DNA of 45,487 bases from Candidatus Omnitrophota bacterium (GCA_030693145.1 JAUYBI010000008.1:1-45487), one strand, 5' to 3'. Positions 32,416 to 40,659 are shown, counted from the first letter of the stretch. Numbers and translations: made by a program. Notes: a model not told the origin generated them from the letters alone.

Positions 32416-32794
32416 AAATTTTACGCTAAGTTGGGCAAAGCATCAAAGAAACTCTCTCCAAAAAATAAGCTTTATCTCTCCTCTCGTTCCAGTATTTTCC
32501 TAGTAAATGCCAAGAATCCAAACAATTTATCCGCTAAATCTACGCTAAATACCATTTACTACAAAGCCTTTACTAAGCGGCACTTCCGAGATAAAGAGAT
32601 AAGCTAATGAGATTTATTCGGCTATTTTGTAAGGAAGGGATTGCTTCGTCGCGCCTTCGCGCTACTCGCAATGACTATATATAAAATCTTTCCCTAATTC
32701 TTTGACACCTCAAGGCATAAAAAATACCCTGACTAACGCTATTAATCAGGGTAATCTTTATCTCTCCTTATGAATTTAGAGAGATTATATTGGC
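32416..32794. repeat. tRNA-Asn downstream module, copy C (presumed parental)
   Basis: The longest copy, directly adjoining the functional tRNA-Asn. It contains TCCTAGTAAATG, CCATTTACTACAAAGCC, the GATTG...AATGAC interspersed repeat (32639-32675) and the tRNA terminator. Copies A and B share most of it in the same orientation and also end in the TGGCTCCCC that here belongs to the tRNA 3' end. There is no coding sequence inside. Confidence 0.75.
32719..32753 (-). terminator. Terminator downstream of tRNA-Asn
   Basis: Minus strand TACCCTGA...TCAGGGTA (8-bp stem) followed by six U. It lies 38 bases after the tRNA 3' end. Confidence 0.8.
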
Positions 32795-32866
32795 TCCCCC
32801 TCTAGGACTCGAACCTAGGACAAAGAGATTAACAGTCTCCTGCTCTACCAACTGAGCTAAGGGGGA
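32791..32866 (-). tRNA. tRNA-Asn (GTT)
   Basis: 76 bases on the minus strand, 5' TCCCCCTTAGCTCAGTTGG... with encoded CCA at the 3' end. Acceptor TCCCCCT/AGGGGGA, D arm GCTC/GAGC, anticodon arm GAGAC/GTTAATCTC with anticodon GTT, and T arm CCTAG-GTTCGAGTC-CTAGA-type. It lies 30 bases after the ABC-F gene, possibly on the same transcript. Its 3' end is the apparent integration site of neighbouring accessory DNA. Confidence 0.96.
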
Positions 32867-32896
32867 ATAAATCAAATTTGTGCTGGCATTTTAACA

Positions 32897-34822
32897 CTAA
32901 ATAATCTGATTTTCAAGGGCTTTTATCTCGGCGTCCATCTCCGAAAGAAGCTTTTCAATTTCTTTCATCCTGCGGCCATACTCTTTAGCTGTTTCTTCAT
33001 CGCGGTAAAAATGCGGATTGGACAAAGCCCGCGCCTTAGCATAACTTTCCAACTCTAAATCTTCCTTTTTCTTTAAAATTTTATTTATTCTTTCACGGAT
33101 TACGGAATTATTGGCTTTGCGTTTCTTCTCCTGGCTCTTATCTAACTGCTCCTGTTCTTTGGCTTTTTCTTTTACCGCATCGATCTGTTTAGCGGGTTTT
33201 AGCTTGGATTTAACCGCACTCTCTGTATCCGTTAAAGTATCGCGCTTCTGCAGGTAATAATCAAATGTCTCAGGGAATTTCCTGATCCTTCCGGACTTAA
33301 CCTCAAATACATTGTTGGCTACCGAACGTACAAAATAAATATCATGGCTGATAAAGACTATCGTTCCTTCGTAATTCTTAAGCGCCCGTACCAAAGCATC
33401 AACCGCATCCACATCCAGATGCGTGGTCGGCTCATCCAGAAGTAAAAAATTCGGCGGATTAATTAAAAGTTTAGCCAAAATAAGCCGGCTCTTTTCTCCT
33501 CCGGATAATACCTTAACCTTTTTCTGGGCATCATCGCCGCTGAATAAAAATGCGCCTAAAATAGTCCGGACCGATTCTTCCGCCATGTAACCCGGCGCCG
33601 CGCTGTAAGCTTCCTGCAGAACAGTATTTTCAATATTTAAAACATCAGTGCGCGTCTGCGAAAAATACCCGATATCCACATTATGGCCGAGGACCCTATT
33701 ACCGCTATCTATCGGTACAATCCCGGCCAATATTTTCAATAAAGTAGATTTACCCGCGCCGTTTTCTCCGGCTAAAACTGCTTTTTCTCCCTGAACTATT
33801 TCAAAATCCAATCCTTCATAAACCCGGATATCTCCATAAGCTTTAGAGACCTTTTCTAGCTTAATCACCCGATAACCGGAGCGGCGTGTCTGCGGAAAAG
33901 TAAAATTACCAATGCTCTGCCGCGGGTCCGGAGGCAGGACAACTTTTTCCTCATCCATTCTTTCTAAAACCCGGCGCTTGGCGCGTACGGAAGCCGCTTT
34001 ATTCGGCTGGGCGTGGAATCTCGCCACAAACTTTTCCAGCTGCTCTACCTTTTTATCCTGCTCCTTAGATTGTTTAATTAGATGTACGCGCTTCTGCGCT
34101 TTTATCTCTTCATAATGTTCATAATTACCTTGTACTTTAAAAATCGAACCATTTTCCAGAATCAGCGTGTAGTTAGTAACATCGGTTAAAAAAGACCTGT
34201 CGTGAGAAATCATGATAAATGTGCCCCGAAAACCCGCCAGATAATCCTTAAGCCATAAAGCGGCATTCAAATCCAGATAGTTAGTCGGTTCATCCAGAAG
34301 CAAAAGATCGTAATGATAAGTAAGCAGTTTGGCTAAAAGAGCGCGCATCTGCCAGCCGCCGCTCATCTGGGAAATCGGGCGAATAAAATCTCTTTCCTTA
34401 AAACCTAATCCGGAAAGTATTTTTTTAGCTTTATGCTCCAGCTCAAAAAAACCTAAGGTCTCCAGGTCATGTAAAATCTCGCCATAGCGCTTTGATCCGG
34501 CCTGATTAGCCGACTCCAAAGTTTCTTTTTCTTTCTTAAAACGCATAATCCTCTCATCACCCTCGGTTAACTCCGCCAATACCGTACGTTCAGAGGTAAA
34601 ACTTGCCTCTTGAGGAAGATAGCCGATATGCACACCCTTGTTTAACCTTACCTCTCCCGCGGAAGTTTCCATCTCCTGCAAGATCAAAGAAAACAGCGTA
34701 CTCTTACCTGTGCCATTTGGCCCAATCAAACCAATCTTCTCCCCCTGGTTAATATTTAGAGAAACATCCTTAAAAAGAATTTTAGCCCCGTAATTTTTTG
34801 AAAGATTCGTAATGTTAATCAT
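32897..34822 (-). CDS. ABC-F family ATPase (Uup/EttA-like)
   Basis: 641 aa. Two ABC domains without membrane helices: Walker A GPNGTGKST and GENGAGKST, signatures SQMSGGW and LSGGEKSR, Walker B LLLLDEPTNYLD and LLLDEPTTHLD. They are separated by a charged arm/linker (about residues 245-320). The C-terminus is a long coiled coil (about 545-641, KAKEQEQLDKSQEKKRK...). ABC-F proteins act at the ribosome E site in translation quality control or antibiotic protection. It is six bases downstream of recR. Confidence 0.94.
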   Translation of the reverse strand: MINITNLSKNYGAKILFKDVSLNINQGEKIGLIGPNGTGKSTLFSLILQEMETSAGEVRLNKGVHIGYLPQEASFTSERTVLAELTEGDERIMRFKKEKETLESANQAGSKRYGEILHDLETLGFFELEHKAKKILSGLGFKERDFIRPISQMSGGWQMRALLAKLLTYHYDLLLLDEPTNYLDLNAALWLKDYLAGFRGTFIMISHDRSFLTDVTNYTLILENGSIFKVQGNYEHYEEIKAQKRVHLIKQSKEQDKKVEQLEKFVARFHAQPNKAASVRAKRRVLERMDEEKVVLPPDPRQSIGNFTFPQTRRSGYRVIKLEKVSKAYGDIRVYEGLDFEIVQGEKAVLAGENGAGKSTLLKILAGIVPIDSGNRVLGHNVDIGYFSQTRTDVLNIENTVLQEAYSAAPGYMAEESVRTILGAFLFSGDDAQKKVKVLSGGEKSRLILAKLLINPPNFLLLDEPTTHLDVDAVDALVRALKNYEGTIVFISHDIYFVRSVANNVFEVKSGRIRKFPETFDYYLQKRDTLTDTESAVKSKLKPAKQIDAVKEKAKEQEQLDKSQEKKRKANNSVIRERINKILKKKEDLELESYAKARALSNPHFYRDEETAKEYGRRMKEIEKLLSEMDAEIKALENQII

Positions 34823-34828
34823 TTAGGA

Positions 34829-35428
34829 TTAAATTGTGCGGCGAGATTCTAAAGACATGGAAAGAGTGGTCGCGTCGGCATATTCCAAATTCGAACCTAC
34901 GGGTATCCCAAGTCCGATGCGGCTTAAATGCACGCCTAACGGCTTAAGTAATTGCGTCAGATACATAGCAGTAGTTTCTCCTTCGGTATCAGCGTCAGTG
35001 GCAATAATTATTTCTTTAAGCCTGCCCTGTTTTATCCTTTGGATCAGCCCGTCAATCTTTAAGTCGCTCGGGCCCCTTCCTTCCAACGGGGATATTGAAC
35101 CTAAGAGGACATGGTAAACCCCGTGAAAATTCCCCGCTTTTTCGATTGCCGTAACATCGCTGGGTTTCTCCACCACGCAGACCATATCCTTCTGGCGGCT
35201 AGAGTCCTGGCAAATTTTGCAAGTCTCTTCTTCGCTTAAATTATTACAGATGCGGCATGAACGCACGCTCTCTTTTACTTTAGATAAAGCTTCGGATAAA
35301 ATCTTAATCTCCTCATTCGTCGCCCCTAAAACATGCGCGACAATGCGTTCAGCACTGCGCCGGCCAACTCCGGGAAGCTTAATTAAACATCCGATTAATT
35401 TTTCTATAGAAGCCGTATAATTAACCAT
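34829..35428 (-). CDS. recR: Recombination mediator RecR
   Basis: 199 aa, the usual family length. Helix-hairpin-helix LIKLPGVGRRSAERIVAHVL, a C4 zinc finger (CRICNNLSEEETCKIC), and a Toprim domain (VCVVEKPSDVTAIEKAGNFHGVYHVLLGSISPLEGRGPSDL ... IIATDADTEGETTAMYL). It loads RecA on gaps with RecF/RecO. Its ATG overlaps the dnaX stop by one base. The ybaB gene often found between dnaX and recR is absent. Confidence 0.97.
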   Translation of the reverse strand: MVNYTASIEKLIGCLIKLPGVGRRSAERIVAHVLGATNEEIKILSEALSKVKESVRSCRICNNLSEEETCKICQDSSRQKDMVCVVEKPSDVTAIEKAGNFHGVYHVLLGSISPLEGRGPSDLKIDGLIQRIKQGRLKEIIIATDADTEGETTAMYLTQLLKPLGVHLSRIGLGIPVGSNLEYADATTLSMSLESRRTI

Positions 35429-36978
35429 TAACTCTCTTTAACCACCCTTCCTCCGAACATCTCCAGAGCCGATTTAATAAACGGGTTACTGCGCGCGTCT
35501 GTATCCTGCTGCATCTGTGCAACTAAAATAAAATTCACTCTTAAATCCGCGTTACATAATTCAGAAACGGCTTTCTCCACCATCGCCTTATTTTCTTTTC
35601 TATCCAGAGATTCCTTATGCAAAGAACAGCTCTTGGGAAAAGCGACTGTAATCAAATCACCCTGCACTTTCGTCGGCTCCCCTTCACTGAGATAGGTAGA
35701 CACCGACATTTTAATTTTGGATAAATTATTTACAATACCACTCCAAGCCTCTTTTACGCTTTCTAAGGAAACGGAAACGGCCTGCTCGGGCTGTTCTTTT
35801 TGCTCAGAAGGTAAACTGGTTGTTTTGGGATGAACAGCTCCGGATAAATTGGGCTGGCCCTTGCTCTCGGCAGCCAAACCCCGGCTCTCTAGCCGGTTAT
35901 GCGCCAGCCTGACCAAGCTGATCTCCAGCGGTATGCGCTGAGAATCCAGGCGTTTAGTCATCTCCTGCGTAGCAATCAAAATATTAAAAGCCGTAAAGAT
36001 CTCCTCTAAATTCATCGACTGACTCTGCTTAAATAAACGGTCGCAGATCTCCTGCGGTAAATCCACCAATTTGGCGTCACCTTGAGAAACTTTAGCCACC
36101 ATGAGATTACGGAAATGTTCAATAAGGTTAACCAGAAACACGCCGGGATCTTTGCCATCGTCAACAATTTCATTAAAAAGTTTTAAAGCCGCGCCGGGGT
36201 CTTTTTGAATAATCTGATCCGTAAGCGCGAATAAAACATCCTGCTCCACCATACCTAAAACCGAGATCGCATCTTTTAAGGATATATTTTCCTGGGAAAA
36301 AGATACCAGCTGGTCTAAAACGGATTCCGCATCCCGCAATGAACCATCGCTGCTGCGGGCAACTGCCGCCAGCACTTCTTTATCCACGACGATATTCTCC
36401 TGGCGGACGATTTTCTCAAGTTGAGCGATAATTTCAATTACCGTAATCCTGCGGAAATCCATACGCTGACAGCGGGAGATAATCGTCGGCATTACTTTTT
36501 GCGGGTGAGTAGTGGCAAAAATAAATTTTACGAATGCCGGAGGTTCTTCCAGCGTCTTCAGCAGGGCATTAAAGCCATCCGGGGTTATCTGATGCACCTC
36601 ATCGATAATATAAACTTTATACTTGCCCTGCGTGGGAGAAAATTTTACATTCTCGCGCAAAGCCCTGATCTCATCGATACCGCGGTTAGACGCGCCATCA
36701 ATTTCAATCACATCCAGTGACCGGCCCTGATTGATTTCCAGGCAAGAGGAGCATTTTTGGCAGGGTTTGAGAGTAGGCCCTTCTTTGCAATTAAGCGCTT
36801 TGGCCAGGATACGGGCGGTTGAGGTTTTGCCTACCCCTCTTGGCCCGGCAAAAAGATAGGCATGGGCAAGGCGATCCCTTCCAATGGCATTTTTTAAAGT
36901 ACCGACAATATGGTCCTGTCCAATGATACTTTCAAAATCCTGCGGGCGCCATTTTAGGGCAAAGACGGTATAAGACAT
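35428..36978 (-). CDS. dnaX: DNA polymerase III subunit gamma/tau
   Basis: 516 aa. Clamp-loader AAA domain with Walker A GPRGVGKT (45-52), a zinc module with Cys64, Cys73, Cys76 and Cys79, Walker B IIDEVH (124-129) and sensor 1 FIFATTHPQKV. Domain III follows, and a shorter C-terminal region with a Ser/Pro/Gln linker around 375-400. The C-terminal part is brief compared with long tau forms, and I see no obvious programmed frameshift site. It assembles the beta clamp at replication forks. First of the dnaX-recR-ABC-F run. Confidence 0.96.
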   Translation of the reverse strand: MSYTVFALKWRPQDFESIIGQDHIVGTLKNAIGRDRLAHAYLFAGPRGVGKTSTARILAKALNCKEGPTLKPCQKCSSCLEINQGRSLDVIEIDGASNRGIDEIRALRENVKFSPTQGKYKVYIIDEVHQITPDGFNALLKTLEEPPAFVKFIFATTHPQKVMPTIISRCQRMDFRRITVIEIIAQLEKIVRQENIVVDKEVLAAVARSSDGSLRDAESVLDQLVSFSQENISLKDAISVLGMVEQDVLFALTDQIIQKDPGAALKLFNEIVDDGKDPGVFLVNLIEHFRNLMVAKVSQGDAKLVDLPQEICDRLFKQSQSMNLEEIFTAFNILIATQEMTKRLDSQRIPLEISLVRLAHNRLESRGLAAESKGQPNLSGAVHPKTTSLPSEQKEQPEQAVSVSLESVKEAWSGIVNNLSKIKMSVSTYLSEGEPTKVQGDLITVAFPKSCSLHKESLDRKENKAMVEKAVSELCNADLRVNFILVAQMQQDTDARSNPFIKSALEMFGGRVVKES

Positions 36979-36988
36979 AGGGGAAATA

Positions 36989-37222
36989 TTATTTTTTATC
37001 TATCTGAATTTGCTGAACTTTTACGCCTTTTTCTGACAGGTAAGCAAAGGCCCGCTTGATTTCTTCCTCTTGGCCTTCAATTTGCAATATTGCCCAGCCC
37101 GCCTCCATAGAAAAAGAGGCTTCAATAATTTTTAAGTTAACCTCAAACTTCTTACAGAGATCACAAATTATACTCTCATCCTGCAGTGTTCCCGGAAAAG
37201 TTAATCCAATGGACATCTCCAT
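36989..37222 (-). CDS. NIL-domain protein
   Basis: 77 aa, a stand-alone ferredoxin-like fold (VKVQQIQIDKK end). SIGLTFPGTLQDESIICDLCKKFEVNLKIIEASFSMEAGWAILQIEGQEEEIKRAFAYLSEKGVKV matches the NIL domain found at the C-terminus of methionine transporter ATPases and in small stand-alone proteins. AGGAG precedes the ATG by 8 bases. Probably a ligand or metal-sensing partner; the target is unknown. It reads into dnaX with 10 bases between. Confidence 0.82.
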   Translation of the reverse strand: MEMSIGLTFPGTLQDESIICDLCKKFEVNLKIIEASFSMEAGWAILQIEGQEEEIKRAFAYLSEKGVKVQQIQIDKK

Positions 37223-37234
37223 CTCTTACTCTCC

Positions 37235-37445
37235 TTGTCGGAAAATTTTACGGACCCGTCTGCAACCAATTCGCACTGCATCCGAGATCCAAGTAAAGAT
37301 TATTATTCAACCACTTCAACGAACCCCATTATATCAAAAGTTAGCTCAAAAGATAGAAGAATTATACTTGTTAAGAATGTCTTTAAGGGCAATTTCCAGA
37401 AACTTAAAGGTAAACCGAAGAACTGTCATAAGAGCTCTTCGATAT
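37235..37445 (+). pseudogene. C-terminal remnant of a site-specific recombinase
   Basis: In one plus frame the segment reads ...RTPLYQKLAQKIEELYLLRMSLRAISRNLKVNRRTVIRALRY (37320-37445). Pro-Leu-Tyr plus a helix-turn-helix with a short spacer is typical of the tail of serine-recombinase-like proteins. There is no start or catalytic domain, and the upstream part overlaps the NIL gene's promoter. It is followed by the interspersed repeat GTCATTG...GCAATC at 37464-37493. A decayed element is the simplest reading. Confidence 0.5.
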
Positions 37446-37463
37446 CGGAATTACAGTATCGGT

Positions 37464-37493
37464 GTCATTGCGAGGGCGAAGCCCGAAGCAATC
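37464..37493. repeat. Short interspersed repeat
   Basis: GTCATTGCGAGG...CGAAGCAATC, related to 14088-14125 and 32639-32675 (there on the other strand). These short GC-rich repeats are common intergenic elements in many uncultivated bacteria. Function unknown. Confidence 0.6.
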
Positions 37494-37512
37494 TAAAAAA
37501 AAGAGATAACCT

Positions 37513-37716
37513 ATGTTATGGTCTTTCAGCATTCGAAGCGTCTTATACCCCAAAGAAAGATACATCTGGACGCCTGTCAGGATCATCCACGAAACCAACA
37601 AAGCTATTTTGGTAGATAACGGCAGAAAAACTTGGATTCCCAAGTCGCGGATATACGAGATAAGAATAAGAAATAATATCATTGAGATTTACGTTAAGGA
37701 AAGTAGCGTGGGATAA
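37513..37716 (+). CDS. Small basic protein, possibly real
   Basis: 67 aa. The C-terminal two thirds (YIWTPVRIIHETNKAILVDNGRKTWIPKSRIYEIRIRNNIIEIYVKE) look like a compact beta-barrel domain: a conserved-looking W-I-P-K-S core, alternating hydrophobics. There is no clear ribosome site before the ATG. I recognise no named family. It lies between a recombinase remnant and rpoN on the same strand, so it could be either a genuine small gene or the tail of the same decayed element. Confidence 0.4.
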   Translation: MLWSFSIRSVLYPKERYIWTPVRIIHETNKAILVDNGRKTWIPKSRIYEIRIRNNIIEIYVKESSVG

Positions 37717-37732
37717 TTCTCTTAGATAAATA

Positions 37733-37761
37733 TTGCAAAAAATTCTCTAAGACGCTATAAT
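37733..37761 (+). promoter_or_regulatory. Sigma70 promoter of rpoN
   Basis: TTGCAA, 17-base spacer, TATAAT (37756-37761), giving a start site near 37768, 33 bases before the rpoN ATG. Confidence 0.75.
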
Positions 37762-37767
37762 TGTTCA

Positions 37768-37784
37768 TGGCACAGATGTTGCTT
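37768..37784 (+). promoter_or_regulatory. Sigma54-type promoter element over rpoN start site
   Basis: TGGCAC-N5-TTGCTT, matching the -24/-12 consensus exactly. It coincides with the predicted sigma70 start site. If used as a promoter its start would be only about 7 bases before the ATG, so a repressive (autoregulatory) role is at least as likely. Confidence 0.6.
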
Positions 37785-37800
37785 ACCTAAAGAGGGTCGC

Positions 37801-39159
37801 ATGCCCCTAGAAGTAAAACTTCAACCAAAATTAACTTATAAGCTACGATTAACTCCCCAGATTAAATTAGCCCTTAATCTTTTACAGTTACCACTTGCAC
37901 AACTCAAAGAATACATTAAAGAGGAAATTGAAAAAAATCCTCTCTTAGAGCCTTCTGAAGATAGTACTTCTTCTAATGGGAAATTAGATGAAATCTTAAA
38001 AAAAATCGAGAACCGTGAAAATAAAGAATCCGAATCTGATATATTGTGGACAGGAGAAGATGGAGATAAAAAACAATATAGAGAAAGCCTTATCAGCGCC
38101 TCTCTTACATTACAGGAACATTTATCAAGACAATTGCATATCTTTTCCAACTCTGAGGATGAACGCAAAATCGGAGAATCAATTATAGGAAATATAAACG
38201 ATAACGGATATCTTGACTGCCCTATAGATGAAATAGCAGAATCTAACAGAACAACAAAATCTCAAGTTGAGAAAGTATTAGCCCTTATTCAGACTTTTGA
38301 CCCTATAGGAGTTGGCGCAAGAGATCTAAGAGAATGTCTTTGGTTGCAACTTAGGGCGAAAAGAGAAGAAAATTCTTTAGCGGGACTTATAGTGGATAAA
38401 TACCTTCCTTTTTTAGAAAAGAAAAGGTATGGATATATTGCTAAAAAACTTAAGCGTTCTGTGGAAGAAATTAAAGACGCCATAAAAGAGATTGCCAAGC
38501 TCCAACCAAGGCCTGGATGCTCCTTTAGCCAAGAAATAACTCAACGCCTAATTCCAGATGCGATATTAAAGAGAAATAAAGATGGATATGAAGTTATACC
38601 TAATGATTGGGAACTGCCTCGCTTTGGCCTTAGCGCTAAATATAAAGAGATGCTAAAGAAAAATGATACGCCTACAGAGGTTAAAGAATATTTGCAAGAA
38701 AGGCTTAATGCTGGACGCTCATTGATAGATGCAGTGAATAAACGCCAAGAGACGATTCAGAAGATAATTGAAGAGATTGTCTATACACAAAAAGATTTCT
38801 TAGATAATGGAGCAACGCATTTTAAACCGCTGACTTTATCCCAAATTGCAGATAGAATAGGTAAACATAAATCTACAGTAAGTAGAGCCATTAGCAACAA
38901 ATATGTTCATACGCCATACGGCATATTTAAATTAAGAGACTTTATAAATTCTGGGGTTAAGCAGGAGAATGGAGAGCTATTTTCTTCTAAGACAATCAAA
39001 ACGAAGATAAGAGCCCTTATAGAAAGTGAAAAAAAGAAAAAACCTTTAAGTGATTTGGAGATATCCAGCTGCCTTAAACAGGAAGGAATATTTGTTAGCC
39101 GCCGCACAATAACTAAATATAGACATCAACTAAAAATCCTACCTTCAAAATCAAGATGA
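37801..39159 (+). CDS. rpoN: RNA polymerase sigma-54 factor
   Basis: 452 aa, all regions present. Region I is Gln/Leu-rich (QIKLALNLLQLPLAQLKEYI), then an acidic linker, then the core-binding part (...VEKVLALIQTFDPIGVGARDLRECLWLQL). The HTH is around residues 345-370 (TLSQIADRIGKHKSTVSRAISNKYV). The RpoN box is SRRTITKYR near residues 433-441. It directs transcription from -24/-12 promoters with AAA activators. It is the only plus-strand core gene here and converges on the holin-like gene with 12 bases between. Confidence 0.97.
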   Translation: MPLEVKLQPKLTYKLRLTPQIKLALNLLQLPLAQLKEYIKEEIEKNPLLEPSEDSTSSNGKLDEILKKIENRENKESESDILWTGEDGDKKQYRESLISASLTLQEHLSRQLHIFSNSEDERKIGESIIGNINDNGYLDCPIDEIAESNRTTKSQVEKVLALIQTFDPIGVGARDLRECLWLQLRAKREENSLAGLIVDKYLPFLEKKRYGYIAKKLKRSVEEIKDAIKEIAKLQPRPGCSFSQEITQRLIPDAILKRNKDGYEVIPNDWELPRFGLSAKYKEMLKKNDTPTEVKEYLQERLNAGRSLIDAVNKRQETIQKIIEEIVYTQKDFLDNGATHFKPLTLSQIADRIGKHKSTVSRAISNKYVHTPYGIFKLRDFINSGVKQENGELFSSKTIKTKIRALIESEKKKKPLSDLEISSCLKQEGIFVSRRTITKYRHQLKILPSKSR

Positions 39160-39171
39160 GAATAAAGTCAA

Positions 39172-39519
39172 CTAATTTTCTTTCTTGACTATTAAACTCA
39201 AAAATAGGCTAATTGCGCTAAAGAGTAAAGAACCAAAAAATGCCGGCCAAAAGCCAGTTATGACAAAATCCTTTACAATCTTCGAAACCAGATAAAAAAG
39301 AAAACCATTTATGAAAAAAGTGAATATTCCCAGCGTGAATATGTTTATAGGCAGAGTAATTAATATTATAAACGGCCGCAAAAATGTATTAATTATCCCT
39401 AAAACCAAAGCAACTACAATAGCAGTGATAGGACTGGCAACCTGTATTCCTCTTACAATATATGTAACTATAAGTATAGCTAAAGAATTAATTATCCATT
39501 TTATTAGAAATCTTCCCAT
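39172..39519 (-). CDS. Phage holin family 4 / YvlD-like membrane protein
   Basis: 115 aa with four hydrophobic helices. IIVTYIVRGIQVASPITAIVVALVLGIINTFLRPFIILITLPINIFTLGIFTFFINGFLFYLVSKIV matches the Phage_holin_4_2/YvlD family (the NxFLRPxxxxLTLPxxxxTLGxFxxxxN pattern). These small membrane proteins are widespread in bacteria and usually not phage-derived; function unclear. Last gene of the run downstream of the gas vesicle cluster. Confidence 0.88.
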   Translation of the reverse strand: MGRFLIKWIINSLAILIVTYIVRGIQVASPITAIVVALVLGIINTFLRPFIILITLPINIFTLGIFTFFINGFLFYLVSKIVKDFVITGFWPAFFGSLLFSAISLFLSLIVKKEN

Positions 39520-39558
39520 CTTAAAATCCCTACCTTTCTTTTATTCTGTTCTTGACCT

Positions 39559-39948
39559 CTATTCTTTCTTTTTTGAGCTTCCTTTTGATTCAACGGCCTC
39601 ATTAGGCATTTGACAATCGCCTTTTAACAAGGCACCCTCAGCCATAACTAAAATCGGAGTTTCAATATTTCCTATAACTCTCGCGGACGCAGAGAGTTCA
39701 AGCCGTTTGCTACATATAATATCCCCTTCCACTCTTCCCGATATCGTTATACTATCGCCTTTTACTGTTTTAGCTTTTACATTTGCCTTTTCACCGATAA
39801 TTAAAACTCCCCTTACTTCTAAATCACCTTCAAAATCACCGTTTAGTCTTAGATTAACCGGTCCAGTAAATTTAAGATTACCCTGCATACCCGCTTCGAT
39901 ATTAATTGTCTTATCTTCTGTTTGTGGCAAGTCATTTTTCTTAAACAT
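39559..39948 (-). CDS. Bactofilin
   Basis: 129 aa from the ATG at 39948, which has GGAGG seven bases upstream; a longer frame from 39999 would read through that site. A short Lys/Asp-rich head is followed by a beta-helical repeat domain (INIEAGMQGNLKFTGPVNLRLNGDFEGDLEVRGVLIIGEKANVKAKTVKGDSITISGRVEGDIICSKRLELSASARVIGNIETPILVMAEGALLKGDCQM), the bactofilin fold. Bactofilins polymerise into cytoskeletal filaments on the membrane. A basic Lys-rich tail follows. Possibly part of the gas vesicle transcript. Confidence 0.93.
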   Translation of the reverse strand: MFKKNDLPQTEDKTINIEAGMQGNLKFTGPVNLRLNGDFEGDLEVRGVLIIGEKANVKAKTVKGDSITISGRVEGDIICSKRLELSASARVIGNIETPILVMAEGALLKGDCQMPNEAVESKGSSKKKE

Positions 39949-40022
39949 AGATTCTCCTCCAATTTTATAATTATACCATTTTTGTTTTTTTATCATCATA
40001 TAAATCTTCTAGCAATACTTTA

Positions 40023-40277
40023 TCAACTAGACTTAGCTAACTGGCCGTATTCTTGGAGATACTTGCGCGAAATAGAATGGCAATTCGAACAATCCGGATT
40101 CTTGGAATTATAATTTGAGCATAACAACAGGGTGTTTGCTTCAACTAAAATATCTTGGGCGTAGTCTTGTTTTTCTCTGAAGTTTACCTTCTCAAGTTTT
40201 AAAATTATATTTTTTATTATTCCATCTGATTCACGAAAAACTGGGCATTTTATATTATTTTGATTAGATTCTTCCAT
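40023..40277 (-). CDS. Small Cys-rich protein, paralogue of 42.7 kb gene
   Basis: 84 aa. KCPVFRESDGIIKNIILKLEKV...AQDILVEANTLLLCSNYNSKNPDCSNCHSISRKYLQEY. The pattern C-x-(V/I)F ... LL-x-C-x2-Y-x5-DC-x-NCH is shared with the 42733-42996 protein (INCSIFQKQE...LLNCQDYKKESLDCKNCHFI). Four Cys and one His per protein suggest a metal or iron-sulfur site, or a disulfide switch. No family is recognised. It lies 7 bases downstream of the ferredoxin gene, so a redox link is plausible. Confidence 0.7.
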   Translation of the reverse strand: MEESNQNNIKCPVFRESDGIIKNIILKLEKVNFREKQDYAQDILVEANTLLLCSNYNSKNPDCSNCHSISRKYLQEYGQLAKSS

Positions 40278-40284
40278 TTTATAA

Positions 40285-40461
40285 TCACTCTTCCCGAATA
40301 ATTGCGCCTACAGGACAAACCTTTACACATTCGCCACACTCATCGCAATCATTTTTATGTATAAAGAATTTATAATCCTTATCTCGGTCGATCGCCCCTT
40401 GAGCACATACTTCAGCACAACGTTCACATTGATTGCAATTCTTTGTAATTCTATAGGGCAT
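40285..40461 (-). CDS. 2x[4Fe-4S] ferredoxin
   Basis: 58 aa, too short for common ORF cut-offs. MPYRITKNCNQCERCAEVCAQG and NDCDECGECVKVCPVGAI carry two CxxCxxCxxxC motifs (Cys9, 12, 15, 19 and Cys39, 42, 45, 49), the second followed by Pro. This is the classical clostridial-type 2[4Fe-4S] ferredoxin, a low-potential electron carrier. The start is the ATG at 40461. It sits between the SAP-like gene and the Cys-rich gene on the same strand. Confidence 0.9.
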   Translation of the reverse strand: MPYRITKNCNQCERCAEVCAQGAIDRDKDYKFFIHKNDCDECGECVKVCPVGAIIREE

Positions 40462-40467
40462 AATTTA

Positions 40468-40659
40468 TTATTTAGATACGGGTAAACAATCTTCTCTCCA
40501 GCAGCAACTCATTTGGCCACAGTAATCCTTAGCTGTACTAAAACAAGGAAAATTACCTTCGGCAGTCTGAATGGAGCGAATGAGATCTGTCTTCTTCACC
40601 CCTATCATGGGTTTTATGCCCAAATTCTTTGCTTTTTCTTTCAATTCTTTTAACGCCAT
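40468..40659 (-). CDS. SAP/Rho-N-like Cys-rich small protein
   Basis: 63 aa. An N-terminal helix pair (LKELKEKAKNLGIKPMIGVKKTDLIRSIQTAEGN) is a SAP or Rho-N-like nucleic-acid-binding motif. The C-terminal half has Cys39, 47, 52, 53 and 58 (PCFSTAKDYCGQMSCCWREDCLPVSK). The combination occurs as a stand-alone small family in anaerobic bacteria; its function is unknown to me. It lies 6 bases upstream of the ferredoxin and 2 bases downstream of the PilZ remnant. Confidence 0.75.
   Translation of the reverse strand: MALKELKEKAKNLGIKPMIGVKKTDLIRSIQTAEGNFPCFSTAKDYCGQMSCCWREDCLPVSK

Noticed and set aside
35428-36978. Programmed frameshift in dnaX
   Set aside because: No slippery A-rich heptamer with a following stem was found at a suitable place.
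37768-37800. Sigma54 promoters upstream of the gas vesicle genes
   Set aside because: I searched the minus strand for TGGC-N7-TTGC upstream of each gvp gene and saw none within the window; only the rpoN copy stands out.
39172-39519. Prophage, because of a holin-family protein
   Set aside because: YvlD-like holin family 4 proteins are ordinary bacterial membrane proteins; no other phage genes are near.
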